Both the position numbers and the translations under genes were made by a program. 64,000 nt of DNA, taken from Gammaproteobacteria bacterium. GTDB taxonomy: Bacteria; Pseudomonadota; Gammaproteobacteria; SZUA-140. Positions 13,030 to 24,748 of the stretch are shown piece by piece. The DNA lies in contig WFVD01000009.1 in assembly GCA_015491865.1 (NCBI GenBank), positions 31,048-95,047 of the forward strand, written 5' to 3'. Below the pieces are notes generated by a model that saw only the letters and a program-made list of their open reading frames with translations, was not told the DNA's origin and searched no databases. Position 1 is the stretch's first letter. Every line of letters starts with the position of its first letter.

Positions 13030-14489
13030 GTAAGACTTTATTGGTCAGCAGTGAGGCCTACCCACTCATCAAGACCGGCGGACTTGGCGACGTTGCCGGC
13101 AGTCTGCCTCTTGCCCTCTCTGCCCTTGGAGAAGAGACCCATCTGCTGCTACCGGCCTACCCACAGGTAAAAAAGCAGGTAACAAACATTAAACAGCTCG
13201 CCAGCAGCCGTTATTATGGTCTTGAGGTTTCGCTACTGGAGACTCACCTGCCAGAGAGCAAGGTACCGGTATGGCTGGTTGACTGCCCGGCCGCGTATGA
13301 TCGCCCCGGTGGCCCATACCTGGATAATAACGGCCAGCCATGGCATGACAACGCGCTGCGTTTCGCCCTGTTCTGCAAAGTGGCTGTCGATATCGCGCTG
13401 GCAAAACTTGATCTGCAATGGCAACCCGATGTTGTGCACTGCAACGACTGGCAGACAGGGCTTATCCCTGCACTTCTGCATCCGTTTAAAGAGCGCCCGG
13501 CCACCCTCTTTACCATTCATAACCTCGCCTATCAGGGGCTATTTGACCATCAGACCTTTCTCGACCTGGCATTACCACCGGCGCTCTGGCACCCGGACTA
13601 TCTGGAGTTTTACAACCAGCTCTCATTTATCAAAGGCGGGCTGGCCTTTGCTGATCGCATCAATGCCGTTAGCCCAACTTATGCCAGAGAGATCCTGCAA
13701 CCGGAGTTTGGCAACGGTATTGACGGCCTGTTACGCCATCGCCAGGAACGGCTCTCCGGCATTCTTAACGGCATTAATCAAACCGTATGGAACCCGGCCA
13801 CCGACCCACACCTTGCCGCCAACTATGATTCAACCACGCTATCACAGAAGAGAGAGAATAAAACGGCACTGCAACAGCAGCTCGGCCTGCCCGTCAATGC
13901 AGAAGTGCCACTCATCGGTATGGTGAGCCGACTGGTAGAACAGAAAGGTCTCGATATTATTCTGGCCGGCATGGCGGAGATGGTTAAGCGACCACTACAG
14001 CTCGTCATACTTGGCAGCGGCGATGTGCACTATGAGTTGCAGCTGATCGAATGGGCCAACCGCCATCCCGACAAGCTCCATGTCGTTATCGGTTATAACG
14101 AAACGCTCTCTCACCAGATTGAGGCTGGCAGTGACCTCTTCCTGATGCCCTCTACCTTTGAGCCCTGCGGGCTGAACCAGCTCTACAGCCTGCGGTACGC
14201 GACATTACCCATCGTCAGAAACGTTGGTGGACTGGCAGATAGTGTGATCGACACCAACAGTAGTACTCTTGCCAATAAAAGTGCCAACGGCTTTGTCATC
14301 ACAGAACACAATACCCATGCGATGCTCACAACGATAGAAAGAGCATTAAGACTCTACGAAAACAGCAAGGTGTGGCGACAGCTACAGCACACTGCAATGG
14401 CTGCCGACTTCTCCTGGCAGCGCAGCGCCGCACAATATATTGCGCTTTATCGACAGGCGCTCAGGGAGCGTGACCAGGATGCAGCCTAA
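13026..14489 (+). CDS. glgA: glycogen synthase (ADP-glucose)
   Basis: GT5 synthase that elongates alpha-1,4-glucan from ADP-glucose. At 487 residues it has the normal bacterial length. The N-terminal [13 protein letters not shown] motif carries the ADP-glucose-binding lysine near residue 16. HNLAYQG, the acceptor-loop region and the C-terminal [14 protein letters not shown] with its catalytic Glu are intact. Its ATG overlaps the glgB stop, and its own stop overlaps by 4 bp the stop of the small convergent gene at 14486-14692. Confidence 0.97.
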   Translation: MSKTLLVSSEAYPLIKTGGLGDVAGSLPLALSALGEETHLLLPAYPQVKKQVTNIKQLASSRYYGLEVSLLETHLPESKVPVWLVDCPAAYDRPGGPYLDNNGQPWHDNALRFALFCKVAVDIALAKLDLQWQPDVVHCNDWQTGLIPALLHPFKERPATLFTIHNLAYQGLFDHQTFLDLALPPALWHPDYLEFYNQLSFIKGGLAFADRINAVSPTYAREILQPEFGNGIDGLLRHRQERLSGILNGINQTVWNPATDPHLAANYDSTTLSQKRENKTALQQQLGLPVNAEVPLIGMVSRLVEQKGLDIILAGMAEMVKRPLQLVILGSGDVHYELQLIEWANRHPDKLHVVIGYNETLSHQIEAGSDLFLMPSTFEPCGLNQLYSLRYATLPIVRNVGGLADSVIDTNSSTLANKSANGFVITEHNTHAMLTTIERALRLYENSKVWRQLQHTAMAADFSWQRSAAQYIALYRQALRERDQDAA

Positions 14490-14692
14490 TGTTTGCGCCG
14501 TTTTTTTGCGGCGGGCAAGCAGTCCTCACGCCACCGGCATTGCAGTTGATCACACTCACCATTGAGAGCCGATGCAAAGCAGTCAAAGTTACCCTCATTC
14601 AACTGAATGGTACGGATAAGCGTCATTTTGTTCAAACGACCACTTTTAAGCCCCATGCTCCTGGCTACCTCACGTATTTCCTGCATCTTCAT
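14486..14692 (-). CDS. small SAP-domain-like four-cysteine protein
   Basis: A 68-residue basic protein beginning MKMQEIREVARSMGLKSGR. The helix-turn-helix pattern resembles a SAP or Rho-N-like nucleic-acid-binding motif (about 1-32). It is followed by NFDCFASALNGECDQLQCRW and REDC, which give four cysteines near 38, 47, 52 and 58 that could bind a metal, and a KKRRKH tail. An AAGGAG ribosome binding site lies 8 bases before the ATG, which supports expression. It is tail to tail with glgA, stops overlapping. Function unknown; nucleic-acid binding is inferred from shape and charge only. Confidence 0.82.
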   Translation of the reverse strand: MKMQEIREVARSMGLKSGRLNKMTLIRTIQLNEGNFDCFASALNGECDQLQCRWREDCLPAAKKRRKH

Positions 14693-14779
14693 TAGTTCAT
14701 CTCCTTGTTAGATCAAAATGGCTGTGCTGATATGGTTTTACGCCCAGACCTGAAATAGAGCGCAGCCTTCTGATCACCA

Positions 14780-15457
14780 TCAGACTGGTTCATCGACATT
14801 TGAGAGCGCCGCCTCATCAACAAACCAGTGTATGTCGCCTATCAGGTTAACCGGTAACGGCTCGCCCGCGCAAATTCGCGCCATGATCGCCGCCTTTGAA
14901 GCACCACCAGCCAGAACCACGCGCGAACGCGCCTCACGTAGCTGAGACAGTGTGAGGCTCACTCGATCGGCTGGCGGCTTGGGGGCGTCATGCACCGCCA
15001 CAACGGACGCCCTCTCCGCCAGTGCGGGATGACCAGGAAAGAGGCTGGCGGTGTGACCATCCTCCCCCATGCCGACAAAGGCGATATCAAAGGCGTCGAT
15101 GGCATCGACAACGGTACGATACTTTTTTGCCGCCTGTTCGGCACCAAGCTCGGCAGGGATCGGGTGGAAATGGATCGCGGGCAGGCGCGATAGCAGGTGA
15201 GTACGAATCATCACATCGTTTCGCCCACTGTGGCCCGCTTCGTAACAGCGTTCATCGCCAGGATAGCAGTGCAGCTGCTCCCACGGAAGAGAGTTCTCGG
15301 CCAGCGCCGCAAAACTGCCCGCCGGGGTGTTACCACCCGGCACGATCATGTGGCAGACACCACGAGCGGCAATACTCGCCTCTATCTGCTTCGCGATGAA
15401 ATCAGCGGCCCCCTTCGCGGCACTATCGAGAGAGGAGTAAACGGCCCAGTGGTGCAT
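14780..15457 (-). CDS. pgl: 6-phosphogluconolactonase (DevB type)
   Basis: Hydrolyses 6-phosphogluconolactone, the product of Zwf. It has 225 residues, typical for the DevB/Pgl family of the NagB-like fold. The motif IVPGGNTPAGSFAALA near the N-terminus, YPGDERCYEAGHSGRND and VGMGEDGHTASLFPGHPAL are characteristic. It starts 9 bases after the zwf stop and is certainly cotranscribed with it. No gnd or edd/eda appears in this window, so the destination of the 6-phosphogluconate cannot be told here. Confidence 0.95.
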   Translation of the reverse strand: MHHWAVYSSLDSAAKGAADFIAKQIEASIAARGVCHMIVPGGNTPAGSFAALAENSLPWEQLHCYPGDERCYEAGHSGRNDVMIRTHLLSRLPAIHFHPIPAELGAEQAAKKYRTVVDAIDAFDIAFVGMGEDGHTASLFPGHPALAERASVVAVHDAPKPPADRVSLTLSQLREARSRVVLAGGASKAAIMARICAGEPLPVNLIGDIHWFVDEAALSNVDEPV

Positions 15458-15466
15458 ATCAGACGC

Positions 15467-16966
15467 TTAGTGTGCCGGCTTATGCCAGCCAAGCTCACAG
15501 CCAGTAAAAAGCTCATCCATCCCTTCGATATCCCAGCTGCCCGCCTGATAGCGGTGAATAGAGAGCTTGTTTTCCCAGGCCTTTAAGATAGGGTCGATGA
15601 TCTCCCACGACTCTTCCACCTCATCCGCACGTGAAAAGAGAGTCGCATCGCCATTCAACACATCATGCAACAGCACCTCATAGGCATCCGCAATGTCACC
15701 ACTCTCATCCGAGTAGGGTGCGCGCATCACACTACGCTGAATGTCGGTGGTCAGCCCCGGCTGTTTTGCATTCATCCGCAGCGATATACCTTCATCCGGA
15801 TGAACACGAAACACCAGCGCATTGGCCAATGGCGGGTTACCCTCGACATCAAACAGATTAAATGGCGGCTTGCGAAAGCGAATCACAATTTCAGAGACAC
15901 GCCGCGGCAGGCGCTTTCCGGTCCAGAGCACAAACGGCACCCCCTGCCAGCGCCAATTATCAATATAAAAGCGCGCGGCTACAAAGGTCTCGGTGGCTGA
16001 CTCGGGTGCAACACCCTCTTCAGCAACGTAAGCCTTAACCGGCTCACCATCAATCTCACCTGCGCCATATTGTGCAGCAACGGTCTGGTTTTTAATATTC
16101 TCAGGCTCAAAGGGACGCACTGCGCGGAGTACTTTTATCTTCTCATCACGCACAGCATCAGCAGTAAACTCAACCGGTGGTTCCATCGCTACCAGCGTCA
16201 TCACCTGCATCAAATGGCTCTGAATCATGTCACGCAACGCACCGGATTTTTCGTAGTAATTGGCGCGATACTCAATCCCGATCGACTCCGCTGCCGAGAT
16301 CTGAATATGGTCAATAAAATTGCGATTCCACAACGGTTCAAGAATACTGTTAGAGAAGCGGTAGACTAGCAGGTTCTGTACACTCTCTTTACCAAGGTAG
16401 TGATCGATGCGATAGATTTGCGACTCATCAAAAGAGAGCTGCAGTTCGTTGTTAAGAACCCTGGCACTCTCGAGATCCATACCAAACGGTTTTTCAATCA
16501 CCACGCGACGAAAACCGGCGCTCTCATTGGTCAGGCCAACATTACTCAAACCCGCCGCAATCGTCGTGTACCAGTTTGGTGGCACTGCACAATAGAACAT
16601 CGCATTACAGCGACCTTCAATCGTCTCCAGGGCCTCACTCAACGCAGCGTAGGTGCTCGCCTCTTTTAAGTCACCAGCGACCATCTTGCACATCGCGGTG
16701 AAATGGTTCCATTGCGCGTCGCTCATGCCGATATCGGGAGAAAACGAGCGCAACCCCTGATAGAGCGAAGCGAGCCACTCCTCTTCACTGCGCCCCTTCA
16801 GAACACCGATGATGCGGCTCTTCGGATGTAACAGACCGCAGCGCAACATCTTCACCAGCGAGGGCAGCAGTTTACGCCTGGTCAGGTCGCCCCCGGCACC
16901 AAAAATCACAATATTTGCAGGCTCAGTCGGCTCACCCAGGCAGCGTTTAGTTGTTGTCTCTGGCAT
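15467..16966 (-). CDS. zwf: glucose-6-phosphate 1-dehydrogenase
   Basis: NAD(P)+-dependent oxidation of glucose-6-phosphate, the entry to the oxidative pentose phosphate or Entner-Doudoroff route. It has 499 residues. The N-terminal dinucleotide motif IFGAGGDLTRRKLLPSL, VIEKPFGMDLESA and the active-site peptide RIDHYLGKESVQNLL are intact. It is followed closely by pgl. The upstream neighbour, a DUF4149 gene on the same strand, ends about 40 bases away, so zwf-pgl may be an independent or a read-through unit. Confidence 0.97.
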   Translation of the reverse strand: MPETTTKRCLGEPTEPANIVIFGAGGDLTRRKLLPSLVKMLRCGLLHPKSRIIGVLKGRSEEEWLASLYQGLRSFSPDIGMSDAQWNHFTAMCKMVAGDLKEASTYAALSEALETIEGRCNAMFYCAVPPNWYTTIAAGLSNVGLTNESAGFRRVVIEKPFGMDLESARVLNNELQLSFDESQIYRIDHYLGKESVQNLLVYRFSNSILEPLWNRNFIDHIQISAAESIGIEYRANYYEKSGALRDMIQSHLMQVMTLVAMEPPVEFTADAVRDEKIKVLRAVRPFEPENIKNQTVAAQYGAGEIDGEPVKAYVAEEGVAPESATETFVAARFYIDNWRWQGVPFVLWTGKRLPRRVSEIVIRFRKPPFNLFDVEGNPPLANALVFRVHPDEGISLRMNAKQPGLTTDIQRSVMRAPYSDESGDIADAYEVLLHDVLNGDATLFSRADEVEESWEIIDPILKAWENKLSIHRYQAGSWDIEGMDELFTGCELGWHKPAH

Positions 16967-17005
16967 GCTTACTTAGCTCCTGTCAGGGATTTAGAGTACT
17001 TCCAA

Positions 17006-17479
17006 TTAACTGCGACGGCGTAGACCCAGTGCAACCAGGGCCAGCCCCAGTAGAGACATCACGAAATAGAGCCCTGAAGAGATGCCGTGGAGGCGACCAA
17101 AGGTGGCGGCAAGCTCAGAGCCGGGAATGACGGACCCCTGCGATTTAAGGTCGGCCATCATCGGCTGCACCACAAACAGCATCGATACAACAATGGCCAG
17201 GATAGCGACCATCGCCCAGCCGCGCCATTGACGCAACCACGCACTACCCTCTGCGACCAGACAGGCGACTGTCAGGGTCACACCAATGACAAGCCCGATC
17301 CAACTGATCGCCGAGAACATTTTACCGGCCAGCATCCCGGCCAGCTGGCGATCCTCCAGGGTGGCAAAGAGAATGGGTGCAACCAGGTAGCCCACAATAC
17401 AGACGCCGCCAATCCAGAGCGCCATCAGTAGCCGTTCGACCATATCGAATCGTGGAGCCGTTAAAATAGCCTTTGTCAT
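17006..17479 (-). CDS. DUF4149 family membrane protein
   Basis: A 157-residue integral membrane protein with four predicted hydrophobic segments (about 20-40, 55-75, 85-105 and 130-152) and short polar ends, ending LRRRS. The segment LLMALWIGGVCIVGYLVAPI and the overall layout match DUF4149. Its function is not known. It lies 20 bases downstream of greA on the same strand, an arrangement I believe recurs in this bacterial group, so it may be read out of the carAB-greA transcript. Confidence 0.85.
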   Translation of the reverse strand: MTKAILTAPRFDMVERLLMALWIGGVCIVGYLVAPILFATLEDRQLAGMLAGKMFSAISWIGLVIGVTLTVACLVAEGSAWLRQWRGWAMVAILAIVVSMLFVVQPMMADLKSQGSVIPGSELAATFGRLHGISSGLYFVMSLLGLALVALGLRRRS

Positions 17480-17499
17480 GCTGTGATCACTTATATTAA

Positions 17500-17976
17500 T
17501 CAGATATACCTGATTGAGAGAATTTCGTACTCTTTAACGCCACCAGGCGCCTGAACCGTCGCAATATCTTCAACCTCTTTACCGATCAAAGCACGTGCGA
17601 TTGGCGAACTTACAGAGATCTTGTTGAGTTTGATATCGGCCTCATCAACACCGACGATCTGGTAAGTCACCTCTTCGCCATTCTCTTCATTACAGAGTGT
17701 CACCGTGGCGCCAAAGACAATTTTTCCGCCCGCATTCAGTTTGGTGACATCGATAATTTCAGCGTTACTCAGCTTCCCATCGATATCATTGATGCGTCCT
17801 TCGATAAAACTCTGCTGCTCTTTCGCCGCATGATATTCGGCATTCTCTTTCAGATCACCGTGGGCGCGCGCCTCGGCAATCGCTTCGATCACACGCGGAC
17901 GGGCAACTGTCTTTAACTCTTCTAATTCCTTTCGCAGGCTTTCGGCACCCGCCAGCGTCAAAGGGACTTTATTCAT
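17500..17976 (-). CDS. greA: transcription elongation factor GreA
   Basis: Binds the secondary channel of RNA polymerase and stimulates cleavage of backtracked transcripts. It has 158 residues, exactly the normal length. The N-terminal coiled coil (about 1-75) starts [20 protein letters not shown] and contains the tip motif [17 protein letters not shown], with the acidic residues needed for cleavage. The C-terminal FKBP-like domain follows, ending YEILSIRYI. Its ATG overlaps the carB stop by 4 bp, implying translational coupling to carB. Confidence 0.97.
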   Translation of the reverse strand: MNKVPLTLAGAESLRKELEELKTVARPRVIEAIAEARAHGDLKENAEYHAAKEQQSFIEGRINDIDGKLSNAEIIDVTKLNAGGKIVFGATVTLCNEENGEEVTYQIVGVDEADIKLNKISVSSPIARALIGKEVEDIATVQAPGGVKEYEILSIRYI

Positions 17977-20900
17977 CCGTTTAGCTCCTTGTGGAGGTCT
18001 TGTAAATTATTAACACTATCCTGGTCGATCTGTTGCAGTGCCATCGCTGTAACATGGGCACCCGCAATCGTCGTCGTATAGGTCAGCTTATGTTGCAGTG
18101 CTGCACGGCGTATCTGGCTGGAGTCAGAAACAGCTCGTTTTCCAGAGGTGGTGTTGATAATAAAATTCACCTCGCCGTTTTTAATCATATCGACAATGTG
18201 AGGCCGCCCTTCAGCCACCTTATTAACCGCCTCACACGCAATGCCCGCCTGCTTCAGTGTCTCTTTAGTGCCGCGCGTGGCAACGATCTCAAAACCCATC
18301 TCGCTCAACATCCGCGCCACTTCAATTGCGCGCGGCTTGTCGCTATCGCGCACGCTGATAAAGACGCGCCCACCCCGAGGCAGTATAACACCAGCACCCA
18401 GTTGCGCTTTGGCAAAGGCCTCTGCGAAGGTGCGGCCTACACCCATCACTTCACCGGTCGACTTCATCTCTGGTCCCAGCAGGGTATCGACACCGGGAAA
18501 CTTTGCAAACGGGAAGACCGCCTCTTTAACAGCGTAGTAGTCCGGTACGATCTCGCGGCTCACTCCCTGCTCAGCAAGTGAGGTGCCCGCCATACAGCGC
18601 GCGCCGATCTGTGCCAGCGAAATACCGCACGCCTTGGAGACAAACGGCACGGTACGAGAGGCGCGTGGGTTGACCTCAATCACATAAATATCGTTACCCT
18701 TCACCGCGAACTGCACATTCATCAACCCTTTAACCTTAAGGCCAAGGGCTAGCTGCTTCGTCTGTTCACGCACACGCTCGACAATCGCAGGATCAAGACT
18801 ATAGGTTGGCAGAGAGCATGCGGAATCACCCGAGTGAATCCCCGCCTGTTCGATATGCTCCATGATGCCGCCAATCACCACCTCGCTGCCGTCACAGACC
18901 GCATCGACATCAAGCTCAATCGCATCACTCAGGAAATGGTCCAGTAACACCGGGGAGTCATTTGAGACACGCACCGCTTCCGTCATGTACCGTTTCAGGT
19001 CATCCTCATGATGGACAATCTCCATCGCTCGACCACCCAGCACATAGGAAGGGCGTACCACCAGCGGAAAACCGATCGCCTGTGCCAGCTCAAGCGCCTG
19101 TGCCTGGGTACGCGCGGTGGCATTCGGTGGCTGCTTAAGATTCAGTTCCTGAATCAGTTGCTGAAAGCGTTCGCGATCTTCGGCAAGGTCGATCGCATCG
19201 GGCGATGTCCCGATGATTGGCGTGCCGGCCGCTTCCAGCGCACGCGCCAGTTTCAGTGGCGTCTGCCCACCGTAGTGAACAATCACCCCCTTCGGTTTTT
19301 CAACGGCGATAATTTCCAGCACATCTTCCAGCGTCAATGGTTCAAAATAGAGGCGATCAGAGGTGTCGTAATCGGTTGAGACCGTTTCAGGGTTACAGTT
19401 CACCATGATGGTCTCATAACCGTCGGCACGCATCGCAAAGGCCGCCTGCACACAGCAGTAGTCAAATTCAATCCCCTGCCCGATCCGGTTCGGGCCGCCG
19501 CCCAACACCATGATTTTATCGCGTGTCGAAGGGGCGGATTCACACGCCGCTTCATAGGTTGAATAGAGATAGGCGGTGGTGGAGGCAAACTCTGCCGCAC
19601 AGGAGTCAACCCGTTTATAAACCGGGTGAACATCGAGCTTATGGCGCAGTGCCCGCAGCTGCGCTTCGTGAACGCCGAGCAGTGTTGCCATGCGACGATC
19701 AGAAAAACCTTTACGCTTAAGGGCGTAGAGTTCATCTCGCGTAAAGCTCTCCAGCTCACGCCCCTTGATCCCCTTCTCCAGCTCAACAAGGTTCTCTACC
19801 TGCACCAGAAACCAGGGGTCAACCATACAGAGTTCAAAGACCTCTTCAACCGACAGCCCATAACGGAAGGCATCGGCGATATACCAGATACGATCCGGCC
19901 CGGGTGATCTCAGCTCCTGCTGAATAATCTCAAACGCCTCTTCAGACTCAGGGTTGATCATCTCATTGAGACCATCCATCCCGGTCTCCAGTCCGCGCAG
20001 CGCTTTCTGTAACGACTCCTGAAAGGTGCGCCCGATCGCCATCACTTCACCGACCGATTTCATCTGCGTGGTCAGGCGAGAGTCTGCCTTCGGGAATTTC
20101 TCAAAGGTAAAGCGCGGCACCTTTGTCACGATGTAGTCGATGGTTGGTTCAAATGATGCGGGGGTTTTACCACCGGTAATCTCATTGCTCAGCTCATCAA
20201 GGGTGTAGCCGATCGCCAGTTTTGCCGCCACCCGCGCAATCGGAAAACCGGTCGCTTTTGAAGCCAGCGCCGATGAGCGTGAGACACGCGGGTTCATCTC
20301 AATGATAATGAGACGGCCATCTTTGGGGTTAAGACCAAACTGTACGTTAGAGCCGCCGGTCTCAACGCCGACCTTGCGCAGTACCGCCAGTGAGGCGTTA
20401 CGCAGCACCTGATACTCTTTATCGGTCAGTGTTAGCGCCGGTGCAATGGTGATCGAGTCACCCGTGTGCACCCCCATCGGATCAAAATTTTCAATCGAAC
20501 AGATGATGATGCAGTTGTCGTTACGATCGCGCACCACTTCCATCTCATACTCTTTCCACCCCACCAGCGACTCTTCGATCAGCAGCTCATTGGTTGGTGA
20601 AAGGTCGAGCCCACGTTCACAGATCTCGACAAACTCTTCACGGTTATAAGCGATACCACCACCGCTGCCACCGAGAGTAAACGATGGGCGAATCACGGTT
20701 GGAAAGCCGACCTTCTTCTGCACCTGAAACGCCTCTTCCATGCTATGTGCAATGCTTGAACGTGGTGACTCAAGGCCGATCTCATCCATCGCCTTGCGAA
20801 AGCGGTCACGATCTTCCGCCATGTCGATCGCATCGTTGGAGGCACCGATCATCTGTACACCAAATTTCTCCAGCACCCCTTCACGCGCAAGATCGAGCGC

Positions 20901-21194
20901 GCAGTTCAGCGCCGTCTGCCCACCCATGGTCGGCAGCAGCGCATCAGGGCGCTCTTTTTCGATGATTTTGGCAACCGTCTGCCAGCAGACCGGTTCAATG
21001 TAGGTGGCGTCCGCCATCTCGGGATCGGTCATGATCGTGGCGGGATTGGAATTCACCAGCACCACACGATACCCCTCTTCGCGCAGCGCTTTACACGCCT
21101 GCGCACCAGAATAGTCAAACTCACACGCCTGGCCGATGATAATCGGGCCTGCGCCAATCACTAGAACACTGTTTATATCTGTACGTTTTGGCAT
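17973..21194 (-). CDS. carB: carbamoyl-phosphate synthase large subunit
   Basis: Large subunit of the enzyme making carbamoyl phosphate for arginine and pyrimidine synthesis. It has 1073 residues with the expected internal duplication: two ATP-grasp halves ([20 protein letters not shown] at the start, and the second half from about 555 with [20 protein letters not shown]), each with an [11 protein letters not shown] or [11 protein letters not shown] metal-binding segment. A C-terminal MGS-like allosteric domain starts near 940. It lies 51 bases downstream of carA and overlaps greA by 4 bp. Confidence 0.98.
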   Translation of the reverse strand: MPKRTDINSVLVIGAGPIIIGQACEFDYSGAQACKALREEGYRVVLVNSNPATIMTDPEMADATYIEPVCWQTVAKIIEKERPDALLPTMGGQTALNCALDLAREGVLEKFGVQMIGASNDAIDMAEDRDRFRKAMDEIGLESPRSSIAHSMEEAFQVQKKVGFPTVIRPSFTLGGSGGGIAYNREEFVEICERGLDLSPTNELLIEESLVGWKEYEMEVVRDRNDNCIIICSIENFDPMGVHTGDSITIAPALTLTDKEYQVLRNASLAVLRKVGVETGGSNVQFGLNPKDGRLIIIEMNPRVSRSSALASKATGFPIARVAAKLAIGYTLDELSNEITGGKTPASFEPTIDYIVTKVPRFTFEKFPKADSRLTTQMKSVGEVMAIGRTFQESLQKALRGLETGMDGLNEMINPESEEAFEIIQQELRSPGPDRIWYIADAFRYGLSVEEVFELCMVDPWFLVQVENLVELEKGIKGRELESFTRDELYALKRKGFSDRRMATLLGVHEAQLRALRHKLDVHPVYKRVDSCAAEFASTTAYLYSTYEAACESAPSTRDKIMVLGGGPNRIGQGIEFDYCCVQAAFAMRADGYETIMVNCNPETVSTDYDTSDRLYFEPLTLEDVLEIIAVEKPKGVIVHYGGQTPLKLARALEAAGTPIIGTSPDAIDLAEDRERFQQLIQELNLKQPPNATARTQAQALELAQAIGFPLVVRPSYVLGGRAMEIVHHEDDLKRYMTEAVRVSNDSPVLLDHFLSDAIELDVDAVCDGSEVVIGGIMEHIEQAGIHSGDSACSLPTYSLDPAIVERVREQTKQLALGLKVKGLMNVQFAVKGNDIYVIEVNPRASRTVPFVSKACGISLAQIGARCMAGTSLAEQGVSREIVPDYYAVKEAVFPFAKFPGVDTLLGPEMKSTGEVMGVGRTFAEAFAKAQLGAGVILPRGGRVFISVRDSDKPRAIEVARMLSEMGFEIVATRGTKETLKQAGIACEAVNKVAEGRPHIVDMIKNGEVNFIINTTSGKRAVSDSSQIRRAALQHKLTYTTTIAGAHVTAMALQQIDQDSVNNLQDLHKELNG

Positions 21195-21245
21195 TTTTTA
21201 GTTCTGAAGAAGGTCGCAATAAAGGTTCACGTAATATTTAATCAC

Positions 21246-22391
21246 TCAGGCTGAGCAGCGCTGCTGCATCAGGTCGATAAAGTGATCAAACAGAAAGGCG
21301 GCATCCTGTGGCCCCGGACTCGCCTCAGGGTGCCCCTGAAAACCGAACGCCGGTTTTTCGGTGTGATGTATCCCCTGTAGCGACTGGTCAAAGAGCGAGC
21401 GGTGTGTTGCCCGTAGCGTCGCGGGCAGGCTCGCCTCAGCCACGGCAAAACCGTGGTTCTGGCTGGTGATCATCACTGCGCCACTCGTAAGGTCCTGCAC
21501 CGGATGGTTGGCACCATGGTGGCCAAACTTCATCTTCTCGGTCTCGGCACCACAGGCAAGTGCCAGTAGCTGATGGCCAAGGCAGATGCCAAACATCGGA
21601 ATCTCTGTGCTCTCCAGAATCGCCCTGATCGCATCGATGGCGTAATCACACGGCGCGGGATCACCCGGCCCGTTGGATAGAAAGATCCCATCAGGTTGCA
21701 TCGCAAGCACTTCGCTCGCCGCAGTCTGCGCTGGAACAACGGTCACGTTACAGCCACGCTCAACCAGAATACGAAGGATATTTCTTTTGACACCAAAGTC
21801 GTAGGCCACCACATTAAAACGGTGGCCATCTGCTGCGTGTTTGATTGGTGACGTTGACCAGCGACCCACCCCCTGCGCCCACGGATAGGTCTGATGCGTG
21901 CTGACCTCTTTTGCCAGATCCATCCCCTTTAACCCTGGAAAGGCTTTTGCGGCTTCAATGGCTACCGCTTCATCGATGATACCCATCCCTGTTACGATAC
22001 AGCCGTTCTGCGCCCCTTTATCGCGCAGAATACGGGTGAGGCGACGTGTGTCGATATCGGCAATGCCGATCACGTTGTGGCGTTCGAGATAAGTTGCCAA
22101 CGACTCTTCTGCGCGCCAGTTGCTATGGGTCAGCGGTAGATCACGAATCACCAGGCCGCTGGCGGCAACCCCGCCTGACTCTTCATCTTCGCTATTGACA
22201 CCAACGTTGCCGATATGCGGCTGGGTCAGGGTGACGATCTGTTTTGAATAGGAGGGGTCGGTAAGAATTTCTTGGTAACCAGTAATGGAGGTGTTGAAGA
22301 CCACCTCGCCTGTCGTCTCACCTGCTGCACCAATGGCCGTCCCCCAAAACAAGCTTCCATCTTCAAGGGCTAACAAGGCAGGTTGTGACAC
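21246..22391 (-). CDS. carA: carbamoyl-phosphate synthase small subunit
   Basis: Glutaminase subunit supplying ammonia to CarB. It has 381 residues: an N-terminal CPSase domain ([20 protein letters not shown]) and a class I glutamine amidotransferase domain. The nucleophilic cysteine is in [16 protein letters not shown] and the His-Glu pair in [13 protein letters not shown]. It is the first gene of a carA-carB-greA unit. A leader of about 120 bases with a promoter-like pair and an imperfect inverted repeat precedes it. Confidence 0.97.
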   Translation of the reverse strand: MSQPALLALEDGSLFWGTAIGAAGETTGEVVFNTSITGYQEILTDPSYSKQIVTLTQPHIGNVGVNSEDEESGGVAASGLVIRDLPLTHSNWRAEESLATYLERHNVIGIADIDTRRLTRILRDKGAQNGCIVTGMGIIDEAVAIEAAKAFPGLKGMDLAKEVSTHQTYPWAQGVGRWSTSPIKHAADGHRFNVVAYDFGVKRNILRILVERGCNVTVVPAQTAASEVLAMQPDGIFLSNGPGDPAPCDYAIDAIRAILESTEIPMFGICLGHQLLALACGAETEKMKFGHHGANHPVQDLTSGAVMITSQNHGFAVAEASLPATLRATHRSLFDQSLQGIHHTEKPAFGFQGHPEASPGPQDAAFLFDHFIDLMQQRCSA

Positions 22392-22511
22392 ATTCTTCTC
22401 CGGCAGATAGACAAAACGGGAGGAGCGATGTACTCATCCCGCCAATAGATAGATACTCGGTTATTATTTTGGGTGTCTTGCCAGCCAGGATCGTGCTGTT
22501 CAGACGACAGG

Positions 22512-22541
22512 ATTCTACCCTATCTGGCCACAGGGTGTCCA
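22512..22541 (-). promoter_or_regulatory. putative carA promoter and leader
   Basis: On the minus strand TGGACA (22536-22541) and TAGAAT (22512-22517) are 18 bp apart; each matches five of six sigma70 consensus bases. The expected transcript has a leader of just over 100 bases that includes an imperfect 9-bp inverted repeat near 22429-22453 (one mismatch) and a GGAG ribosome binding site before the ATG. Confidence 0.5.
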
Positions 22542-22584
22542 TCCAGCATCACTGTAGAATAAAGAAATAGAAGCGCATTGAGCG

Positions 22585-23418
<834 letters not shown>

Positions 23419-24561
23419 CTAAATCTTCAGGTCTTCAAAAAACTTCTTCACCCCACCAAACCATGTGTGAGATTTAGGGCTATGTTTGCTGCCCGCATCG
23501 GTGAGCGTATCTTCAAAGTTTTCCAGAATCTCTTTCTGCTGCGCACTCAGATTAACCGGGGTTTCAACGATCACTTTGCAGAGCAGGTCTCCAGTCGCAC
23601 CACCATGCACCGACTTCACCCCTTTTTCACGCAGACGGAAGACACGTCCTGTTTGCGTTTCCGGCGGGATCTTCAATTTCACACGACCAGTGAGTGTCGG
23701 CACATCAAGCTCCCCACCTAATGCAGCAGTGACAAAGCTGATCGGCATCTCACAGTAGAGATTGCTCCCATCGCGTGAAAAAATCGAGTGCGAACGTACC
23801 CGCACCTGTACATAAAGATCACCCGCAGGGCCTCCACTTTCACCCGCTTCACCTTCACCCGAAAGACGAATTCGATCACCACTATCCACACCTGCCGGGA
23901 TCTTCACCGACAGTGTCTTCTGTTCCAGCTTGCGTCCTTCACCATGGCAATCGCCACAGGGAGAAGAGATCGTCTTACCCTTGCCCTTACACTTCGGACA
24001 CGCCTGCTGGATTGAGAAAAACCCCTGCTGCATCCGCACCTGACCCTGACCATTACAGGTAGCACAGACCTTTGGTGTGCTCCCCTTCTTTGCACCGCTA
24101 CCACTACATGTTTCACACTTGACCTTCGTTGGCAGACGGATCTTAACGGTCGTCCCCTGCACGGCATCTTCGAGACTCAGATCAAGATCGTAACGTAGAT
24201 CAGCGCCACGATAGGCCTGATTCGGCCCGCCACCGCCACCACGTGCGCCACCAAAGATGTCGCCAAAGACATCATCGAAGATATCACTAAAGTTACCACT
24301 GCCACCTCGGCTACCACCAAAACCACCTGCAGAGGGGTCAACACCTGCGTGACCAAATTGATCGTACGCCGCTCGCTTCTGTGGATCGGCCAGTGTCTCG
24401 TAGGCCTCTTTGGCCTCCTTAAACTGCTCTTCAGAACCCTGGTTACCAGGATTGCGATCTGGATGATGCTTCATTGCCAGGCGTCGGTAAGCCTTTTTCA
24501 ACTCAGCATCCGAGGCGTTCTTCGCCACCCCAAGCACTTCGTAGTAATCCCTCTTCGCCAT
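23419..24561 (-). CDS. dnaJ: chaperone DnaJ (Hsp40)
   Basis: Co-chaperone that delivers substrates to DnaK and stimulates its ATPase. It has 380 residues. The J domain (1-70) carries HPD in [11 protein letters not shown] Gly/Phe-rich linker (about 75-125) follows. The zinc-finger domain has four CxxCxGxG-type repeats ([32 protein letters not shown]), then two C-terminal substrate-binding domains. It is separated from dnaK by 187 bases containing a strong hairpin, so it may be partly uncoupled from dnaK. Confidence 0.98.
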   Translation of the reverse strand: MAKRDYYEVLGVAKNASDAELKKAYRRLAMKHHPDRNPGNQGSEEQFKEAKEAYETLADPQKRAAYDQFGHAGVDPSAGGFGGSRGGSGNFSDIFDDVFGDIFGGARGGGGGPNQAYRGADLRYDLDLSLEDAVQGTTVKIRLPTKVKCETCSGSGAKKGSTPKVCATCNGQGQVRMQQGFFSIQQACPKCKGKGKTISSPCGDCHGEGRKLEQKTLSVKIPAGVDSGDRIRLSGEGEAGESGGPAGDLYVQVRVRSHSIFSRDGSNLYCEMPISFVTAALGGELDVPTLTGRVKLKIPPETQTGRVFRLREKGVKSVHGGATGDLLCKVIVETPVNLSAQQKEILENFEDTLTDAGSKHSPKSHTWFGGVKKFFEDLKI

Positions 24562-24622
24562 ATTCTTTGCCTAACTCTCTCAATTCTTAGTTAAAAAACG
24601 ACCAACATACCAAACATAAAGA

Positions 24623-24642
24623 CGCGGGGCATAAACCCCGCG
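24623..24642 (-). terminator. GC-rich hairpin between dnaK and dnaJ
   Basis: A perfect 7-bp stem of CGCGGGG and CCCCGCG with a six-base loop, followed on the transcribed minus strand by TCTTTAT. It could partly terminate or stabilise the dnaK message and lower dnaJ expression. The following T-tract is short, so complete termination is doubtful. Confidence 0.5.
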
Positions 24643-24748
24643 CCTTTAACAACCTGCCTGTTCAAGTGAGCCAACCATACATCACCTTACTCGCTACCAT
24701 ATGCAAAACGAGTGACCACTGTATGAAGCCCATTTCATCATAAGCGGA

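Noticed and set aside
13216..13926. 236-codon frame inside glgA in another frame
   Set aside because: Shadow frame with Arg/Ser/Pro-rich composition; glgA motifs cover the same DNA.
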